Source: Streptomyces sp. CBMA152 (lineage in GTDB: Bacteria; Actinomycetota; Actinomycetes; Streptomycetales; Streptomycetaceae). Taken from it: a DNA stretch of 64,000 nt. The notes under the pieces were generated by a model. The model was not told the origin of the DNA. It worked only from the letters and a program-made list of their open reading frames with translations, and made no database searches. Shown here piece by piece: positions 60,777 to 64,000 of this stretch. The DNA lies in the NCBI RefSeq assembly GCF_014596475.1, contig NZ_MECJ01000002.1, positions 558,001 to 622,000 on the forward strand, read 5' to 3'. Within the stretch, counting starts at the first letter, position 1. Every line of letters starts with the position of its first letter. A program made the position numbers and the translations under genes.

Positions 60777-63700
60777 GCGACGCCCTCACCGGCCCCGGCG
60801 CCCAGCCCAACCGGCAGCAGGTCCAACAGGTCCGCACCGAGGGCGGGTTCGCCTACGGTGCCGTCGGCGCCGACATCCATGTGTTCGGCGACGGTACGCC
60901 GGTCTATCTGCTGCTGCGCCATCACCGCCGGGCCGGCCTCGACCCGGCCTGGCTCAGGTCGCAGCCCAGCCGGATGCTGGACGCGCGTGCCGAGGTCGTC
61001 GACTTCACCGGCCGCGACGCCGAGTTGGGGGAGTTACGGGCGTGGCGCGACGCCGAGCCGCGGTTCGCGGTGCGGTGGCTGCACGGCGAGGGCGGCCAGG
61101 GCAAGACCCGGCTGGCCGCGCGGCTGGCCGAGGAGTCCGCGCGTGAGGGCTGGGTGGTCGCGGACGCCGTCCACGGGACGGACACCCACCCGCCGGCCGA
61201 AGGCAGCCAGGATCTGCGCCTCGACGGCAGCGCGGGGGTGCTGGTGCTGGTCGACTACGCCGACCGCTGGTCGCTGTCCGACCTGAGCTGGCTGTTCCAC
61301 AACATGCTGCTCCGGCAGCCGGTTCCCGCGCGCGTGCTGCTCATCGGCCGGTCGGCGGGCCTGTGGCCCGCGCTGCGCGGCAAGCTGGACCGGCTCCGGG
61401 AGAACATCGACACCTCCGACCAGCTGCTGCGGCCTCTCGCCGACGACGGAGGTCAGCGCGGCACGATGTTCGACGCGGCCCGAGACTGTTTCGTCCGCCA
61501 CTACCCCGAGCTCGGCGACCCGGCGTCGATCCGGCCGCCCAGCGCCCTGCACCACGCCGACTTCGGGCTGACGCTGTCCCTGCACATGGCCGCCCTCGTC
61601 GCGGTGGACGCGGCGGCCCGCGGCCGTACTCCACCCGTGGACATGGTCGGCCTCACCACCTACCTGCTGGACCGCGAGCGCGAGAACTGGGGCCAGCTCC
61701 ACGAGAACACCGGCCGGGGCCTGGACTACGGCACGCCCGACGAGGTGATGGCGCGGACGGTGTTCACCGCGATCCTCTCCGGGCCGGTCGCCCGCCCCAG
61801 AGCCGGGACGGTCCTGGAGCACGTCCTGCCCGGAGTGTCCGTCGACCGGACCCTGGCCGACCACGCCGTCTGCTACCCGCCCTCGGACCCCGGCATCGCG
61901 CTGGAACCGCTGCTGCCCGACCGGCTGGCCGAGGACTTCCTCGCCCTGCTCCTGCCCGGCCACCCGGTCACCGGCTTCCCACCGGACGCCTGGGCTACCG
62001 CGGTCCCCGAGCGGCTGCTCACCGCCGAGCCCACCGCCTTCTGCACGCCCCGCGCCGTCACCTTCCTCGCTGCCGCGGCCGACCGGTGGCCACATGTGGG
62101 GGCCACCGTGCTCTACCCGGTGCTCCGGGACCGTCCCGACCTCGCGCTCCGCGCGGGCAGCGCGGCCCTGACCGGCCTGGCCGCCATCGGCGCCGACAGC
62201 GGCCCGATCGACCCCGAGCTGCTCACGGTGCTGGAGCACGTGGAGCCGCTGCTGCCCGAGGACGAGCACATCGACCTGGACGTCGGCGTCCTGGCCGTGA
62301 CCGAGCGGTTGACCTCGCACCGCCTGGACGGCAGCACGGACCCGACCGAACAGGCCGGGCTGTACGGGACGCTGGGCAGGCGCCGGACCAACGCCGGCGC
62401 GTGGGGACCGGCCCTGGCGGCCGCGGAGGAGGCGGCCCGGATCAACCGGCGGCTGGCCGAGAACGACCCTCGGCACCGGGACCGGCTGGCGAACTCGCTG
62501 ACCGTACTCGGCAACGCCCTTGCCCGGCACGGTCGTTGGAGCGAGGCGCTGTCCCAGTCCCAGGGCGCCACCGCCCTCCTGCGCGAGCTGGCCGAGCACG
62601 ACCCGAGCCATCGCCCTTCCCTGGCCGTGTCGTTGACGGACCTCGGAGGACGGTTCTCCGAGTGCGGTCGGGCCCGCGAAGCCCTCGACGTCACCGAGGA
62701 GGCGGCGGCTCTGCGCCGGGAACTCGCGGCCGAGGACCCCGGCGGACAGTCGGCCCCGCTCGCCCGAGCACTCAGCAGCCTGGGCGCCCTGCGCCTCCAA
62801 CAGGGCCATCGGGACGAGGCCGTGGCGGCGGTGGAGGAGGCCGTCGCCGTGCTGCGCGAGCCGGCTCGGGTCCGGCCGGGCGAACACCTCGGGGATCTGG
62901 CGCGGGCACTGAGCAATCTGGGACGGGTACGCCTCGAAGCCGGACGCCGGGAACAGGCCATCGAGGCGGCGCAGGAGGCGGTCGGCCTGTTCCGGCGCCT
63001 GGCCGAGGCCAATCCGGCCGTGCACCGGCCGCATCTGGTGACCGCCCTGATCCATCTGAGTGCGACGCTCCCCGCGCATGCGATATCCGGACCGGCCCTG
63101 ACCGCGGCCGAAGAGGCCGTGGCCCTGGCCAGGGAGCTCGCCGAGACCGATCCCGCGATCCACCGGCGCGGCCTGGGCCGCGCCCTGGAGGCCCACGGCG
63201 ACAGGCTGGCCGAAGCCGACCGGCGGGACGAGGCCGTCACGGTGCTGCGCGAAGCCGCTGACGTCTATCAGAAACTGAGTTCCGGCAGCAGTACGCCCCC
63301 CTGGGAACTCACCGGCCTGCTCAGGCGGTTGGCCGCTCTCTATGGCGAGTCCGGGGCACCTGAGAACAAGGCGCACATGCTCCTCAACCTGAGCGCCCAG
63401 CCCTTCGGCACGCCCGAGGAGCGCGTCGAGGCGGCCCGGCAGGCCGTCGAGCTGTACGCCGGGACGGGCGAACGCGCGGTCGAGGCCGCCGCCCTGCTCA
63501 ACCTGGGGACCGCGCTGGCCACGTCCGGGCAGTACGACGAGGCCGTGGCCGTCGGCCGACGCGCCCTCGGGATCTCCCGCGAGCTGCGCTTCCGCGAGTT
63601 CGAGGCCGTGTCACTCACCAATCTGGCGGACTACCTGCGGCGCGCCGGGCGGTACGAGGAGGCGATCGAGGCAGCCGACGCCGCCCGCGCCCTCGATGAA

Positions 63701-64000
63701 GTGCTCGGCCAGGACAGAGGCCGCCCCTTCTACACCCGCGGTGAGGCTCTTCTCGGGTTGGGCCGGAACGAGGAGGCCGTCGTCGCCCTGGAGCGGGCCG
63801 CCGCCCTCTACGAGCGCACCGGCAAGGGGGAGTACGAGGACAGCGGACATCCCCTGGAAGAGGTCGATGCCCGGCACAGCCTCGGGACCGCGCTGTCGCG
63901 TACCGGACGATTCGCCGAGGCGACCACCGCGCTACGCCGTGCGGCGGCGCTCTATGAAGCCGCCGGAGAGCACCGCCGGGCCAGACAGGCGTCGCTCACC
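60773..64000 (+). CDS. STAND-type NTPase with tetratricopeptide repeats (3' end outside window)
   Basis: The open frame runs from the ATG at 60773 to the window end, 1076 codons so far. The N-terminus (about 25-42) has FAYGAVGADIHVFGDGTPV, resembling the C-terminal motif of the preceding protein. A P-loop NTPase follows (about 80-400) with Walker A HGEGGQGKTRLAARL and Walker B GVLVLVDYAD. The rest is superstructure-forming repeats of about 45-48 residues, TPR-like (for example LANSLTVLGNALARHGRWSEAL, LARALSNLGRVRLEAGRREQA, ALLNLGTALATSGQYDEA). This is the STAND/NLR plan: sensor repeats, ATP switch, short N-terminal adaptor. A second reading is an ordinary Streptomyces TPR regulator. Translationally coupled to the upstream gene. 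Confidence 0.8.
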   Translation, partial: MSDALTGPGAQPNRQQVQQVRTEGGFAYGAVGADIHVFGDGTPVYLLLRHHRRAGLDPAWLRSQPSRMLDARAEVVDFTGRDAELGELRAWRDAEPRFAVRWLHGEGGQGKTRLAARLAEESAREGWVVADAVHGTDTHPPAEGSQDLRLDGSAGVLVLVDYADRWSLSDLSWLFHNMLLRQPVPARVLLIGRSAGLWPALRGKLDRLRENIDTSDQLLRPLADDGGQRGTMFDAARDCFVRHYPELGDPASIRPPSALHHADFGLTLSLHMAALVAVDAAARGRTPPVDMVGLTTYLLDRERENWGQLHENTGRGLDYGTPDEVMARTVFTAILSGPVARPRAGTVLEHVLPGVSVDRTLADHAVCYPPSDPGIALEPLLPDRLAEDFLALLLPGHPVTGFPPDAWATAVPERLLTAEPTAFCTPRAVTFLAAAADRWPHVGATVLYPVLRDRPDLALRAGSAALTGLAAIGADSGPIDPELLTVLEHVEPLLPEDEHIDLDVGVLAVTERLTSHRLDGSTDPTEQAGLYGTLGRRRTNAGAWGPALAAAEEAARINRRLAENDPRHRDRLANSLTVLGNALARHGRWSEALSQSQGATALLRELAEHDPSHRPSLAVSLTDLGGRFSECGRAREALDVTEEAAALRRELAAEDPGGQSAPLARALSSLGALRLQQGHRDEAVAAVEEAVAVLREPARVRPGEHLGDLARALSNLGRVRLEAGRREQAIEAAQEAVGLFRRLAEANPAVHRPHLVTALIHLSATLPAHAISGPALTAAEEAVALARELAETDPAIHRRGLGRALEAHGDRLAEADRRDEAVTVLREAADVYQKLSSGSSTPPWELTGLLRRLAALYGESGAPENKAHMLLNLSAQPFGTPEERVEAARQAVELYAGTGERAVEAAALLNLGTALATSGQYDEAVAVGRRALGISRELRFREFEAVSLTNLADYLRRAGRYEEAIEAADAARALDEVLGQDRGRPFYTRGEALLGLGRNEEAVVALERAAALYERTGKGEYEDSGHPLEEVDARHSLGTALSRTGRFAEATTALRRAAALYEAAGEHRRARQASLT

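Noticed and set aside
61034..63376. A 780-codon minus-strand frame at the right edge
   Set aside because: Shadow of the STAND/TPR gene, whose P-loop and repeat pattern are clear on the plus strand.
1..64000. CRISPR arrays, tRNA or rRNA genes, prophage or conjugative modules
   Set aside because: No regularly spaced direct repeats, no cloverleaf-like runs, no integrase or phage structural genes were recognised.

Overview
The window is high-GC actinobacterial DNA and almost certainly comes from a Streptomyces chromosome. The GC-rich third codon positions, frequent GTG starts with strong GGAGG-type ribosome sites, several leaderless promoters and the gene families all fit. No tRNA, rRNA, CRISPR array or intact transposase was seen.

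Positions 1-34400 form a hypoxia/dormancy ('osd' or DosR-type) island. It holds a DevR/OsdR-like response regulator (17187-17888) and a two-GAF DevS/OsdK-like sensor kinase (31184-32911). Around them are five intact tandem universal stress proteins, two cyclic-nucleotide-binding proteins, a CBS-BON protein, a flavodoxin, HypF, a DoxX-type membrane protein, an Acg-type nitroreductase, PPK2, phosphoketolase, a GNAT/acyl-CoA-synthetase (Pat-like) protein, a STAS protein and two flavin-binding PPOX proteins. Nearly every promoter region in the island carries one or two copies of a 14-16 bp palindrome, roughly GGGnCCGnnCGGCCCT. It resembles the mycobacterial DosR box and looks like the operator of the local regulator. 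A PsiD-like decarboxylase/aminotransferase pair (left edge) and an Lrp regulator, RarA and an esterase (12.5-15.8 kb) lie beside or inside this block without boxes.

The island is decaying. Relics of nitrate reductase alpha (narG), a nitrate transporter (narK), pyruvate formate-lyase, carbamate kinase, a hydrogenase maturation protease, an OsmC protein, a second nitroreductase, a sixth universal stress protein, two BON domains and an internally deleted alcohol dehydrogenase lie among intact genes, often still next to a palindrome. HypF has lost the usual catalytic residues of its acylphosphatase domain. Anaerobic respiration and fermentation seem to have been lost, while phosphoketolase, polyphosphate kinase and stress proteins were kept.

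Positions 34400-43000 are sparse: a secreted lipase, an EF-hand protein, a small potassium channel, two paralogous ArsR-type regulators with matching palindromic operators (one coupled to an RsbW-like ATPase), a PhnA/YjdM protein, a secreted peptidoglycan-binding protein and a bacterial GRAS-family protein.

Positions 43000-60100 are mixed Streptomyces genes: a sarcosine/dimethylglycine-type methyltransferase, a D-Ala-D-Ala carboxypeptidase, a barstar-like protein, a two-component system beside an ABC exporter, LysR, a DsbB-like protein, a secreted repeat protein, a PAS-PAS-GAF-PP2C phosphatase, and a quinone oxidoreductase divergent from an HxlR regulator.

The right edge (60276-64000) carries a translationally coupled pair: a small helical protein, and a STAND-type NTPase with tetratricopeptide repeats that runs off the window. 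The C-terminus of the first and the N-terminus of the second share a short Gly-rich motif. This layout resembles amyloid-signalling effector/NLR pairs and is the best candidate here for an undescribed immune-like system.
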